Below the pieces are notes generated by a model. It was not told the origin of the DNA, did no database searches, and saw only the letters and a program-made list of their open reading frames with translations. Made by a program: the position numbers and the translations under genes. From positions 62,001 to 126,000 of the forward strand of contig DAOQVR010000001.1 in NCBI GenBank assembly GCA_035341665.1: DNA of 64,000 nt, written 5' to 3'. Source of the stretch: DAOQVR01 sp035341665. GTDB lineage: Bacteria; Chloroflexota; Anaerolineae; JAAYZQ01. This document shows, piece after piece, positions 1-7,461 of this stretch (positions within the stretch are counted from its first letter, which is position 1; the number at the start of each line of letters is the position of its first letter).

Positions 1-282
1 GCGTATGTGATCGTGGACATCGAGGTGACAGAGCCTCTGGAGTACGAGGAGTACAAGAAGCTGGCGGCGCCCGCTGTTGCGGCCTGCGGGGGCCGCTACG
101 TTGTGCGCGGCGGCAAAGTAGAGGTGCTCGAGGGAGACTGGCCGACCAATCGTTTTGTGGTCCTCGAATTCGACGACGCAGACCAGGCGAAACGGTGGTG
201 GGCGTCACCTGAGTACGGGGAGGCCAAGGCCATCAGGCACCGGACGGCACGAACCAAAATGATCGTGGTGGAGAACGCATGA
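1..282 (+). CDS. DUF1330 family protein, 5' end cut off by the window
   Basis: This is the C-terminal 93 codons of a small DUF1330-type protein. The open frame runs to base 1 (Ala-Tyr-Val-Ile-Val-Asp), so the GTG at 7 is an internal Val and not the start. Family members usually begin with a Met one or two residues before this AYVIVDIEV strand. The pattern of a YEEYK helix, a GGRYVVRGG turn and a WW.SPEY...K segment fits the family, which has a dimeric ferredoxin-like fold. No biochemical role is known. Its TGA overlaps the ATG of the next frame (ATGA), suggesting translational coupling. Confidence 0.85.
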   Translation, partial: AYVIVDIEVTEPLEYEEYKKLAAPAVAACGGRYVVRGGKVEVLEGDWPTNRFVVLEFDDADQAKRWWASPEYGEAKAIRHRTARTKMIVVENA

Positions 283-705
283 TTCCGGAGGCGTTCCTGA
301 AGTGGGCATACGATGGCCGAGCACTGCTCATTCGACGCCAGGCTGAGTGTGAGCAAGTGGCCCCTCATGCGGCTGCTGTACGCTCCCGGATGTCTCGAGC
401 GCCTCGATCTCAGGTTGTTCGGATCCCTGGAATTGGCCTTAGGCCACACCTGGGCGAATCTGCAGGCGGACCCATCGGTGACCTTGTTGTTCTATGAGCC
501 GCCAGCCGTGAGCTTTGAGGTGCGCGGCCGTGCCGAGATTCACGGGGAGGGCAGCCTCTACCATCGGCTGATCAACGCCCAGCATGATGTCTACCACCAA
601 CCCCATCCGGAGCGCTGGGCCAAGCGTCCGGCATACCTGATTGCCATCGACGAGGTTTTCGACAACTCGGCGAGCTCGGAGGGCTTCGGAACGCGCCTTC
701 TTTAG
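279..705 (+). pseudogene. pyridoxamine 5'-phosphate oxidase-like (PPOX) protein, apparently frameshifted
   Basis: Two overlapping frames together resemble one small PPOX-class flavin-binding protein. The frame starting at ATG 279, coupled to the upstream gene, carries the N-terminal part (MIPEAFLKWAYDGRALLI and later PHAAAVR). The next frame (313-705) carries the C-terminal part, with TWANLQADPSVTLLFY, SFEVRGRAE and a closing IDEVFD. Neither frame alone looks like a whole family member. A shift near 378-400 would join them. It may be a real decaying gene, a sequencing or assembly error, or a short divergent protein starting at 313. The joining point is inferred. Confidence 0.5.
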
Positions 706-840
706 CGGCTCTGAACGCCTCGACGCACTAGGTTCCGCCTTCCGGGCCAGCCCGGCAGCTGGGCGCGTCTCGCCTCCCTGCACATATTCGGCTTGAGCCG
801 GTCGCCGAATGAGGCGGCGGGGCTCAGGCCTGGAATTGAC

Positions 841-869
841 TTGACGGGCCAGAGGGCTTCTGCTACACT
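841..869 (+). promoter_or_regulatory. sigma-70-type promoter for the lipoprotein gene
   Basis: TTGACG (841-846), a 17-bp spacer and TACACT (864-869), preceded by an extended TGC. The predicted transcription start is near 876, two bases before the ATG at 878. The mRNA would then be essentially leaderless, and no Shine-Dalgarno sequence is present. Confidence 0.7.
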
Positions 870-877
870 GGCGTACC

Positions 878-2260
878 ATGAAGACCGCAGAGCGAAGATG
901 TCCCGACGGGGCACGTGCCGCCTCATCGGGCATGACTCCCGGCTGGCGACTGGGCCTTTGGCCGGCGGTTGCCCTGCTTTGCCTCGGTGCCCTGGTCGTG
1001 AGCGGGTGCCACCTCCGCCCCATCCTATCGGACGTCTCAGTAGCGCCATCCACCATCTCTCCCAACGCCGATGGGTCGGACGACGCAACGAGCATTTCGT
1101 ACAAGCTGTCTCGCACTGCCACGGTATCGGTCTACTTCGAGAACGCGAGCGGGGAGCGATTCTACTTCCGCCAAGAGAAGCCACGGTCGGCTGGCGGGTA
1201 TCGCGTCCTGTGGGGCGGAGTGATTCACCGGCCGTATTGGCTGGATATGGGGGATACCCTTGGCTCGCAGCTGGTGAGGAGCTGGGTCTTGCCAGACGGT
1301 GCCTATCGTTGGGTGATCGAGGCGCGGGACGAGACCGGAGATTCACAGGAGGTGAGCGGCTCCATTCAGTTGGCAGGGGGCGATACCGTCGTGCCCGAGG
1401 TGCAGGCTTTTGGCGTGACGCTTCCAACCTTTAGCCCCAACCAGGACGGCCTCGCAGACCGCACCGGTGTCTCCTACTTCCTGAGCCGGGATGTCGACAG
1501 AGTCCAGGTATATGTCCACAGCCTCTCCGATCCTGCCGCTCGGTATCCTCTTGAGGAACAGGAGCGGGCCGTCGAGCCTGGCAAGGCTGGCTTCCACTAC
1601 TACGACTATGACGGTGGGGTGGACAGGGGGGCGGAACCGCCCGCCGACGGCGACTATGTTGTGGTCGCCGAGGCGAGAGACCTGGCAGGTCACCACGTGG
1701 TAGTGAGCTCCACTCTGACGATTGCGCAGGGCGGGCAGCCACGCGCCGATGTTGTGCAGGGCACGATCCACTGGGCCAGCGCTCTGCGCAGCCAGTCGAG
1801 CACAGAGTTGTACACGGCTCTCGGTGAGACGTTGGTCTTCACGACCTATGTGGAGAACTATGGCGGCGTGCCCATCCGCACTTCGGGACCTCCCTCGGGA
1901 ACCTGCTACCGGAGCGATCAGAACTCGAATACGCTGGCATCTGAACAGCAGAATGACAGCTGGTATCAGCAGGCCGGCGTGTGGCGATTCGGAGTCAACC
2001 TGGATGTCTCTCAGAGTGACTTCCCGTATCGTTGGGCCGTCGGCAAGCGCGAGGAGCTGCGCTGCGAGCTGATTGAGGGGCACGAGCAGTGCTTCCTGGA
2101 CCCGGGCAAGCGCGGGACCGTAAGCGGCTGCATTCAGCTGGTTGGGCCATTCCCTCGGCCCGACGTCTACGCGTGGGGCGGGCTGATCCACGAGTATGTT
2201 GGCATCAAGAGCAAGAACAACTACGTAGACCAGGTGCTGCTTCACATCGCGGAGCCGTGA
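878..2260 (+). CDS. lipoprotein with tandem FlgD-Ig-like repeats
   Basis: A 460-residue exported protein of unknown function. A hydrophobic stretch (about residues 27-43) ends in a lipobox, V-S-G-C, with Cys44 as the likely lipidation site. The rest should therefore lie outside the membrane. Two copies of a motif, SPNADGSDD (about 64-72) and SPNQDGLAD (about 186-194), are each followed by a beta-strand segment. They resemble the extracellular FlgD Ig-like / carbohydrate-surface fold, whose Asp/Asn-rich loops may bind calcium. The last 150 residues show no motif I recognise. ATG 878 fits the promoter position; Met19 (932) is an alternative that would shorten the signal peptide. Glycosyltransferases follow directly. 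Confidence 0.75.
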   Translation: MKTAERRCPDGARAASSGMTPGWRLGLWPAVALLCLGALVVSGCHLRPILSDVSVAPSTISPNADGSDDATSISYKLSRTATVSVYFENASGERFYFRQEKPRSAGGYRVLWGGVIHRPYWLDMGDTLGSQLVRSWVLPDGAYRWVIEARDETGDSQEVSGSIQLAGGDTVVPEVQAFGVTLPTFSPNQDGLADRTGVSYFLSRDVDRVQVYVHSLSDPAARYPLEEQERAVEPGKAGFHYYDYDGGVDRGAEPPADGDYVVVAEARDLAGHHVVVSSTLTIAQGGQPRADVVQGTIHWASALRSQSSTELYTALGETLVFTTYVENYGGVPIRTSGPPSGTCYRSDQNSNTLASEQQNDSWYQQAGVWRFGVNLDVSQSDFPYRWAVGKREELRCELIEGHEQCFLDPGKRGTVSGCIQLVGPFPRPDVYAWGGLIHEYVGIKSKNNYVDQVLLHIAEP

Positions 2261-2267
2261 GCGCGCC

Positions 2268-3206
2268 TTGGACCTTGAGATCGTCATCGTCAGCTACAAC
2301 ACCAAGAGTCTCCTGGCACAGTGCCTCGAGTCCGTGTATGCCGGCCTGGAGCGGGCGGGTCTCCAGGGCCGGATATGGGTTGTCGACAATGCCTCGTCTG
2401 ACGGGTCGGCATCGATGGTGCGCGACCATCACCCCGCCGTTCAGCTGCTGGCCCTCGACAGAAACCTTGGCTTTGCTGCGGGCAACAACGCAGCTCTCCA
2501 GGCGTGCGCATCTCGCGGCCGCTCGGAGGCCCGGCACATCCTCTTCCTGAATCCTGATACCCTCGTGCAGGGAGACGCCCTCGGCGGGCTGGTGCGTTGG
2601 CTTGATGCAACACCCGATGCCGGAGCAGCCGGGGCCAGACTGGTCTACCGCGACGGAGGATTCCAGCATTCGGCTTTCCGTTTCGCCGGCCTCGCGCAGG
2701 TCTTTTTCGACTTCTTCCCGGTTCATCACCGGCTGCTGGAGTCTCGCCTCAACGGGCGCTACTCCCGCCGCGCCTATGAAGCCGGGCTGCCCTTTGAGGT
2801 CGACCACCCTCTCGGGGCGGCGCTTATGGTTCGATCAGCCGTGCTGCGCCAGGTAGGCTCTTTTGACGAGCGCTTCTTCATGTACTGTGAAGAAGTTGAC
2901 CTATGCCGGCGCATCTGGGCGGCCGGGTGGCGGGTCTTTTGCGTTCCAGGTGCGCTCATCGTGCACCTCGAGGGACAGAGCGCGAAGCAGTTCCGCGACC
3001 GGATGTTCGTGGAATTGTGGCGCAGCCGCTTCCTCATGTACGAGAAGTACGAGAGCAGGGCATTTCGGTGGGCCGCGCGGGCCCTGGTCAGACTGGGACT
3101 TGCCGCCGGGGGCTGGCGGGCGCGAAAGGCATTCCGCCGCGGGGCGATCGGCGAGGCTCAGTTATCAGGCCACCTGGCCGCCTATCGAGAGGTGGCATCA
3201 CTGTGA
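2268..3206 (+). CDS. glycosyltransferase family 2 (rhamnosyltransferase-like)
   Basis: A 312-residue GT-A glycosyltransferase of the WbbL/rhamnosyltransferase type. The N-terminus IVIVSYNTK and VVDNASSDGS bind the nucleotide-sugar. NLGFAAGNN and FLNPDT (about 90-95, the DxD-equivalent) lead into the acceptor part, with a later MYCEEVDLCRR segment. It probably adds a sugar to a cell-wall or surface polymer; donor and acceptor cannot be read from sequence. The start is a TTG eight bases after the lipoprotein stop, chosen because the family begins right before IVIVSYN; there is no clear ribosome site. Its stop overlaps the next start as GTGA. Confidence 0.85.
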   Translation: MDLEIVIVSYNTKSLLAQCLESVYAGLERAGLQGRIWVVDNASSDGSASMVRDHHPAVQLLALDRNLGFAAGNNAALQACASRGRSEARHILFLNPDTLVQGDALGGLVRWLDATPDAGAAGARLVYRDGGFQHSAFRFAGLAQVFFDFFPVHHRLLESRLNGRYSRRAYEAGLPFEVDHPLGAALMVRSAVLRQVGSFDERFFMYCEEVDLCRRIWAAGWRVFCVPGALIVHLEGQSAKQFRDRMFVELWRSRFLMYEKYESRAFRWAARALVRLGLAAGGWRARKAFRRGAIGEAQLSGHLAAYREVASL

Positions 3207-3964
3207 CCTGCAGGCTTGCCGCTGTCGTGCTGACCAGGAACGAGTCCAAGCACATTGTTGGTTGTCTGCAGAGCCTTGCCTGGGCAGACCAGCGAGTCGT
3301 CCTGGACTCGGGCAGCCACGACGATACCGTTACCCTCGCGCGCCGTTGTGGTGCGCAGGTGCTGATTCACCCCTTCAAGGATTTCGCGTCTCAGAGGAAT
3401 GCTGCCCTGCTTGCCGTTGAGTCAGATTGGGTTTTCTTCGTCGACGCCGACGAGCGCGCAACGCCAGAGCTCGCCGACGAAGTGCGGCAGGCAGTCGCTC
3501 GCAGCGAAGACTCTCGGGTCGGCTGGTGGGTCCCAAGGCACAACTTCATGCTCGGACACCGGATGCGCGGTGGAGGGTGGTACCCCGACCCACAGTTGCG
3601 ACTTCTGCGCCGCGGGAAGGCGCACTACGATCCCCAGCGGCCCGTACACGAGATCGTGATCCTGGACGGGTCCGCGGGCACCCTTCAGAACGTCCTTGTC
3701 CACTACAATTACGACAGCATCGCGCAGTTTCGGGACAAGATGCTGCGCTACACCGAGCACGAGTGCCAGATCCTGTACGACCGCGGGGTGCGCACCCGCC
3801 CTTGGACCCAGGTGACGATGCCGGTACGCGAGTTCTGGCGGAGATTCGTAGGGCTGCGGGGGTACAAGGACCATCTCTACGGCCTGCTTTTCTGCGGACT
3901 CATGGCGTGGTACACACACGTCACATACAGGAGGCTAAGGCAGAAGCGGGCCGGCGCCGGCTAG
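3203..3964 (+). CDS. glycosyltransferase family 2 (WaaE/KdtX-like)
   Basis: A 253-residue GT2 enzyme starting at GTG 3203, which overlaps the previous stop as GTGA and sits just before the canonical N-terminal strand LAAVVLTRNE. The motifs VLDSGSHDDT, FASQRNAALL and FFVDADER (the DxD metal and sugar-nucleotide site) are typical of the WaaE-like branch. A W-VPR-N and GGWYPD-QLRLLRR region follows, with a C-terminal amphipathic segment near FCGLMAWYTHV. In Gram-negatives relatives act on lipopolysaccharide core. Here the acceptor is unknown, and a surface glycan is the cautious guess. It is co-transcribed with the upstream GT2. Confidence 0.85.
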   Translation: MTCRLAAVVLTRNESKHIVGCLQSLAWADQRVVLDSGSHDDTVTLARRCGAQVLIHPFKDFASQRNAALLAVESDWVFFVDADERATPELADEVRQAVARSEDSRVGWWVPRHNFMLGHRMRGGGWYPDPQLRLLRRGKAHYDPQRPVHEIVILDGSAGTLQNVLVHYNYDSIAQFRDKMLRYTEHECQILYDRGVRTRPWTQVTMPVREFWRRFVGLRGYKDHLYGLLFCGLMAWYTHVTYRRLRQKRAGAG

Positions 3965-3967
3965 CAC

Positions 3968-4426
3968 TCAGACCCGCTCGAGAATGCGCCGGAAGCCGCG
4001 GTCGATGTACTCTGAAATGATCTCCGCGCACTCGCGGTAGGCCTCGAGGGACTCGCCATACGGGTCGCGCACGTCCTTCCTCTTTCCCGCCATTTCGGCC
4101 AGTCGGTGCACTTTCCAGCGATACTGAGGCCACGTGCGCCGCACCATATCGGCCTGCTCAAGGCTCATGGTCAGAATGAGGTCAGCCTCCGCCACGTCGG
4201 CCGCATTAACTGAGTGAGCCACATGCTCCGAGATGTCGATGCCCCTCTCTGTCATGACCGCCAGTGCGTGCTCGCTGGCCGGTTGGCCGTCGATGGCCCA
4301 GGTGCCGGCCGACCAGACGCGGTGTGCGGTGTGAGGAAGCGCAGTCGCCAGCCTGCTGCGAAGCAAGCCAGCCGCCATCGGAGAGCGGCAGATGTTGCCT
4401 GTGCAGATGAATAGGACGGCGCTCAC
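3968..4426 (-). CDS. low-molecular-weight protein-tyrosine/arginine phosphatase
   Basis: A 152-residue phosphatase of the LMW-PTP family. The P-loop C-T-G-N-I-C-R-S (nucleophile Cys8, Arg14) lies at the extreme N-terminus, and the general-acid motif DPYGES lies about residues 120-125, both intact. Length and order match the family. Such enzymes dephosphorylate tyrosine or arginine on proteins, and in many bacteria they oppose a tyrosine kinase controlling exopolysaccharide export. Two glycosyltransferases end only three bases away on the other strand (convergent), but no kinase is visible here. It has its own promoter at 4496-4524. Confidence 0.9.
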   Translation of the reverse strand: MSAVLFICTGNICRSPMAAGLLRSRLATALPHTAHRVWSAGTWAIDGQPASEHALAVMTERGIDISEHVAHSVNAADVAEADLILTMSLEQADMVRRTWPQYRWKVHRLAEMAGKRKDVRDPYGESLEAYRECAEIISEYIDRGFRRILERV

Positions 4427-4495
4427 AAAGGACTCTCCCTGTTGGGCCCAAGTCTCGGGTGCTGGCAGAGGTCAGCGGCTGCCTCTGGAAGGGCG

Positions 4496-4524
4496 ACTAT
4501 ACCATAGGGAAGCCTGAGCTACAA
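4496..4524 (-). promoter_or_regulatory. promoter for the LMW phosphatase
   Basis: On the minus strand: TTGTAG (4519-4524), 17 bp, TATAGT (4496-4501) with an extended TGG. The predicted start is near 4489, giving an untranslated leader of about 63 bases. Confidence 0.6.
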
Positions 4525-4596
4525 ATCGAGCAGGGCATGGCCCGAGGCATATGTGCAGCGCCGTGGTCCGTCGAAGTTGGCGCACGGAGAAGCAAA

Positions 4597-4626
4597 TGGG
4601 CCGGAACCCATGCTGGTCCCGGCCCA
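4597..4626 (-). terminator. Rho-independent terminator after hpf
   Basis: An inverted repeat of 8 bp (4597-4604 with 4619-4626, TGGGCCGG/CCGGCCCA) with additional inner pairing ACC/GGT. On the minus strand it is followed by a T-rich run. It lies 15 bases past the hpf stop. Confidence 0.7.
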
Positions 4627-4640
4627 CCAGCGTTTCGGTG

Positions 4641-5192
4641 TTACGATAGCTCGGGCTGGAGCAGTCCGAACGTGCCGTCCTTGCGCCGGTACAGCACGTT
4701 TGCCTGACCTTCCTCCGCGTTGTAGAAGACAAAGAAGTCGTGGCCGAGAAGCTCCATCTGCTCAATGGCTTCTTCAGGCAACATCGGAGTCATCTGGAAG
4801 CGCTTGCGACGGACGATGGCCGCAGGCGCCTCTTCAGCTTCCTGCTCTGCCTCAATGGGGAGTGGCTCAACCGCAACACCTGCTCCGCGCCAGCGGTCCG
4901 CTCGGCGACCCTTATAACGTGCAATCTTGCGGTACATCCTGTCGAGCACGGTGTCAATGGCCGTGAACATGTCGTCCGCACGTTCCTCCGCACGCAGGAT
5001 GACCCCGTTGGAGCGGATGGTCACCTGGCAGACCTGCCGGTCTTGAGCAGCCCTGGTCCCCTCCGTGGTCAACTCGACCCAGGCCCCCGTGATCGTGGGC
5101 AGATACCGGTCGAGCTTGCCGATCTTGCGCTGGACATGGTCCCGCAGCCGCTCTGTCACCTCGATGTTCTTGCCCTTGATGTTCAGTTCCAT
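4641..5192 (-). CDS. hpf: ribosome hibernation promoting factor, long form
   Basis: A 183-residue long HPF (RaiA/YfiA family). The N-terminal S30AE domain (about 1-100; MELNIKGKNIEVT, KLDRYLP, ADDMFTAIDTVLDRM) binds the decoding region of the 30S subunit. A linker and the C-terminal dimerisation domain (about 128-183; RRKRFQMTPM, MELLGHDFFVFYN, YRRKDGTFGLLQP) mediate 100S ribosome formation in stationary phase. The long form is typical of Gram-positives, Chloroflexota and others. A strong ribosome site (AAGGAGA) is eight bases before the ATG. It sits directly after comF, as in many bacteria. Confidence 0.95.
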   Translation of the reverse strand: MELNIKGKNIEVTERLRDHVQRKIGKLDRYLPTITGAWVELTTEGTRAAQDRQVCQVTIRSNGVILRAEERADDMFTAIDTVLDRMYRKIARYKGRRADRWRGAGVAVEPLPIEAEQEAEEAPAAIVRRKRFQMTPMLPEEAIEQMELLGHDFFVFYNAEEGQANVLYRRKDGTFGLLQPELS

Positions 5193-5239
5193 TTTCGGTT
5201 CTCCTTGTTGGTAGGATTGTTGCTGCTATCTTGTGGGAG

Positions 5240-6025
5240 CTACTTGGCCCGCGCGAGTGTGTAGGCTACTACCGTCGATGCGCCACCACGGCGCAGGGCT
5301 GCCGCGGCGGCTTCGAGCGTCGCGCCCGTAGTGCAGACGTCGTCGATGAGCAGCACCCTGCTGTGGCGCAGGCTGTCATCCGTGCACCGGAAGGCACCCT
5401 GCACGTTGGCGTATCTCGCACGAGTATCCAGACTCACCTGTGGCAGCGTTGCCCGCGAACGCCGGAGTACATTCTCCACGACCGGATGCCCAAGAAGACG
5501 GCCGAGCTCGCGAGCGAGCAGGGCTGCTTGGTTGTAACCACGCTCCCGCTCGCGTGCAGGATGAAGGGGTACCGGAACAATGGCGTCCATGTCTGCGCCT
5601 CCCTCAGGTGCGAGCCTAGTCCAGGCACGGGCCATCATCTGTCCAAGGGGAGCCGCCAGCACGGTCACTCCCTGGTACTTGAGCTCGTGTATCGCCTCAC
5701 GCATGGTCCCGCTGAAGTAGGCGTAGGCACGAATCGCGCCCAGGTCGGGCCCCGGCTCGCTACACAATCCGCATCGAATCGAGCACCCACCTCCTGAGGT
5801 GCCTGCCTCCGTGTCAGGAGCCACGGCACGGCCGCAGCGAGGGCACACCGGAGGCTGGATGACATCGATTGCCCGAATGCAGCGCTCACAGAGCCACGCC
5901 CCCAGCTTGCGGCACCCGGCACAGCGGGGTGGAAAGAGCAGGTCGACGATCGCCTCGGTCAGCTGGCGGACCCAGGAAGCTCTGGCCTGCCCGGATGGCT
6001 GTGTCTCGGATTGTGGGATCACCAT
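5240..6025 (-). CDS. comF: ComF family phosphoribosyltransferase-like protein
   Basis: A ComF/GntX-type protein of about 261 residues. The N-terminus has a double zinc-binding region (CAGC, CERC, CPRCGR, CGLC). The C-terminus holds a type I PRTase fold: VPVPLHPARERERGYNQA, and the PRPP loop VLLIDDVCTTGAT (about 225-237). In competent bacteria ComF acts in DNA uptake at the cytoplasmic face; in others its role is unknown. No other competence gene is in the window, although an orphan Flp-like pilin lies next upstream. The start is uncertain: ATG 6025 is preferred, and GTG 6094 would add 23 residues. Neither has a good ribosome site. Confidence 0.85.
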   Translation of the reverse strand: MVIPQSETQPSGQARASWVRQLTEAIVDLLFPPRCAGCRKLGAWLCERCIRAIDVIQPPVCPRCGRAVAPDTEAGTSGGGCSIRCGLCSEPGPDLGAIRAYAYFSGTMREAIHELKYQGVTVLAAPLGQMMARAWTRLAPEGGADMDAIVPVPLHPARERERGYNQAALLARELGRLLGHPVVENVLRRSRATLPQVSLDTRARYANVQGAFRCTDDSLRHSRVLLIDDVCTTGATLEAAAAALRRGGASTVVAYTLARAK

Positions 6026-6196
6026 CACATCGTGCCCGAGCTCGCCCAACCGCGCCTGGCCCGCACACAGCGGGAAAGCAGCTGGAGTGTGCACTCCCCG
6101 CGGATGGCGCGAGCAGCCTCAGACACCATTCTACCATCCATGTGGCTGTCAGGCAAACCGGTTCGCGCAGCCATTAAGTCGGGGGGCTGGGGTCCC

Positions 6197-6343
6197 TTAG
6201 GGCGCCGTCTTGAGCTGATCGATGATGTTGCCGATGGCCGGCTCAACCAAGAGGTAGACCACGATGACCACGATGACGATCAGGACAAGCACCAGTGCGT
6301 ACTCGACAAGGCTGCCGCCCGCATCACGAGGTCGGTGCTGCAT
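6197..6343 (-). CDS. Flp/Fap-type (type IVb) pilin-like peptide
   Basis: A 48-residue gene of Flp pilin character. A short polar N-terminus ending in Gly-Gly is followed by the class signature SLVEYAL with Glu at +4 of the processed end, then a long hydrophobic helix of Leu/Val/Ile and a short polar tail ending TAP. This is how prepilins cut by TadV/CpaA-type peptidases look. A strong ribosome site (AAGGAGA) is nine bases before the ATG, and there is a dedicated promoter at 6393-6421. No tad/cpa assembly genes lie nearby, so assembly would rely on genes elsewhere. It could also be a small membrane peptide that merely looks like Flp. Confidence 0.8.
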   Translation of the reverse strand: MQHRPRDAGGSLVEYALVLVLIVIVVIVVYLLVEPAIGNIIDQLKTAP

Positions 6344-6392
6344 TTCTGTAGGTCTCCTTCTCTTGTGGGCTGCCAAGACGCTTCACACTCAC

Positions 6393-6421
6393 ATGATACC
6401 AGGGAGGTCCGTTTCCTGCAA
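6393..6421 (-). promoter_or_regulatory. promoter for the Flp-like pilin
   Basis: On the minus strand: TTGCAG (6416-6421), 17 bp, TATCAT (6393-6398) with an extended TGG. The start near 6386 would give a leader of about 43 bases. Confidence 0.65.
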
Positions 6422-6448
6422 CCGGCGGCAGGTCCCGACCCATCCCAC

Positions 6449-7159
6449 CTATTCGCCCCACCTGGACCAACCCAGCCGAGCCACCGTCTGCAACGCTCGT
6501 AGAATCTCGGTCCTGGAGATCTTGGACGAGCCCATCTGGCGGTTCTCGAAGAGGATTGGGATCTCGCCCACGGTGTATCCCTTCTGAGCGCACAGGAACA
6601 GCATCTCTATCAAGAACGAGTAGCCGTTCGACCGTATCGTGTCAAGGGGGGCGCTCTCCAAGACGGGACGGCGGTAGCCGCGAAAGCCCGCCGTTGTGTC
6701 TGTAGCCGGCAGTCCGAGGACGAGGCGAGCGAAGAGGTTCGCACCGCGGCTGAGCGCCTTCCGCGAGGCTGTGCAGTGCAGTGTGCCACCGCCCGCAACG
6801 TAGCGCGAGCCGATGACGATGTCCCACTTGTCGAGGGACTCGACGAGCTCAGGAAGGTGCCGGGGGTGGTGCGAAAAGTCGGCGTCCATCGTGCAGACAC
6901 GAAAACATCCGGCCTCTATCGCTGCCCGCATGCCGGCAATGTGCGCCGTGCCCAGCCCAAGCTTGCCGGGGCGGTGGAGTACGTGCACGTGCGGATTCCG
7001 TGCCGCCATGGCGTCCGCCAGTTGGCCGGTGCCGTCCGGCGAGTTGTCGTCGACGACAAAGACCTCGAAGGGCACAGGCAGGGCGAGGATTTCGCCGATT
7101 AGCGCGACGATGTTCTCGCGCTCGTTGTAGGTTGGTATGATGACAGAGTTGAGTTGCAC
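6449..7159 (-). CDS. polyprenol-phosphate mannosyltransferase-like glycosyltransferase (GT2)
   Basis: A 236-residue GT2 enzyme of the dolichyl/polyprenol-phosphate mannose synthase type. Visible motifs are SVIIPTYNERENI, VVDDNSPDGT, GKLGLGTAH, MDADFSHHP (the DxD site), IGSRYV.GG and the C-terminal IPILFENRQMGSSKIS, which is diagnostic of the DPM1-like group. It should move a sugar from a nucleotide donor to a lipid phosphate carrier at the cytoplasmic membrane face, for use by membrane glycosyltransferases. It lacks the C-terminal membrane helices of larger relatives. GTG 7159 is chosen because it directly precedes the conserved first strand; upstream codons show no family similarity. Confidence 0.88.
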   Translation of the reverse strand: MQLNSVIIPTYNERENIVALIGEILALPVPFEVFVVDDNSPDGTGQLADAMAARNPHVHVLHRPGKLGLGTAHIAGMRAAIEAGCFRVCTMDADFSHHPRHLPELVESLDKWDIVIGSRYVAGGGTLHCTASRKALSRGANLFARLVLGLPATDTTAGFRGYRRPVLESAPLDTIRSNGYSFLIEMLFLCAQKGYTVGEIPILFENRQMGSSKISRTEILRALQTVARLGWSRWGE

Positions 7160-7185
7160 GTGACGTTCGTCCCAGAACCAGAGGG

Positions 7186-7214
7186 ATTCTAGCCGCCTTG
7201 GGCCCGATGTGCAA
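7186..7214 (-). promoter_or_regulatory. promoter for the polyprenol-phosphate mannosyltransferase-like gene
   Basis: On the minus strand: TTGCAC (7209-7214), 17 bp, TAGAAT (7186-7191). The predicted start near 7179 lies 20 bases before the GTG at 7159, which supports that start codon. Confidence 0.6.
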
Positions 7215-7260
7215 GCCTCGGCGAGTCCGTCGTTCCCGAGGCGGTGCCTCCGAATGGATT

Positions 7261-7288
7261 TTGCCGGCCGATCGGTTTCTGGTATAGT
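7261..7288 (+). promoter_or_regulatory. promoter driving the zinc-ribbon gene leader
   Basis: TTGCCG (7261-7266), 16 bp, TATAGT (7283-7288) with an extended TGG. The predicted start is near 7295, which leaves about 165 untranslated bases before the GTG at 7462. Confidence 0.6.
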
Positions 7289-7294
7289 GGGGCG

Positions 7295-7461
7295 GTGCGA
7301 ACCAAGACCCACAGGGAAGATGTCCGCTCACGCCGCCGGCTGCGCACCATGCGGTTCTTCAGCACCCTGCGGCATGCGGAGAGAAGGTGAGGTAAGGGCC
7401 TAATGCGCAGCGCATGGGGCCTTTCTCATGACTGGTGCCTGTTGGCTGTGTGGAGGGGCTC
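7295..7461 (+). promoter_or_regulatory. structured 5' leader, possible attenuator, before the zinc-ribbon gene
   Basis: The non-coding stretch between the two divergent genes (7160-7461) holds the two promoters and this leader. The leader ends in a terminator-like hairpin (7394-7424). An upstream segment GCTGCGCA (7339-7346) is exactly complementary to TGCGCAGC (7404-7411) inside that hairpin. An antiterminator fold could therefore compete with the terminator. I do not recognise any named riboswitch, T-box or SRP RNA core here. Confidence 0.4.
7394..7428 (+). terminator. terminator-like hairpin within the leader
   Basis: An outer stem of eight pairs (7394-7401 with 7417-7424, including G-T pairs) and an inner 6-bp stem (ATGCGC/GCGCAT, 7403-7408 and 7410-7415), followed by a T-rich tail (TTTCT). 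It lies before the gene it would control, so it looks like an attenuator. Confidence 0.5.

Noticed and set aside
1343..2287. A 314-codon minus-strand frame opposite the lipoprotein gene
   Set aside because: No ribosome site, no motif; the plus-strand reading has a signal peptide and repeat domains.
7295..7428. Signal recognition particle RNA, 6S RNA or RNase P RNA in the leader
   Set aside because: The conserved cores of these RNAs are not present, and the region is directly followed by a coding gene with its own ribosome site.
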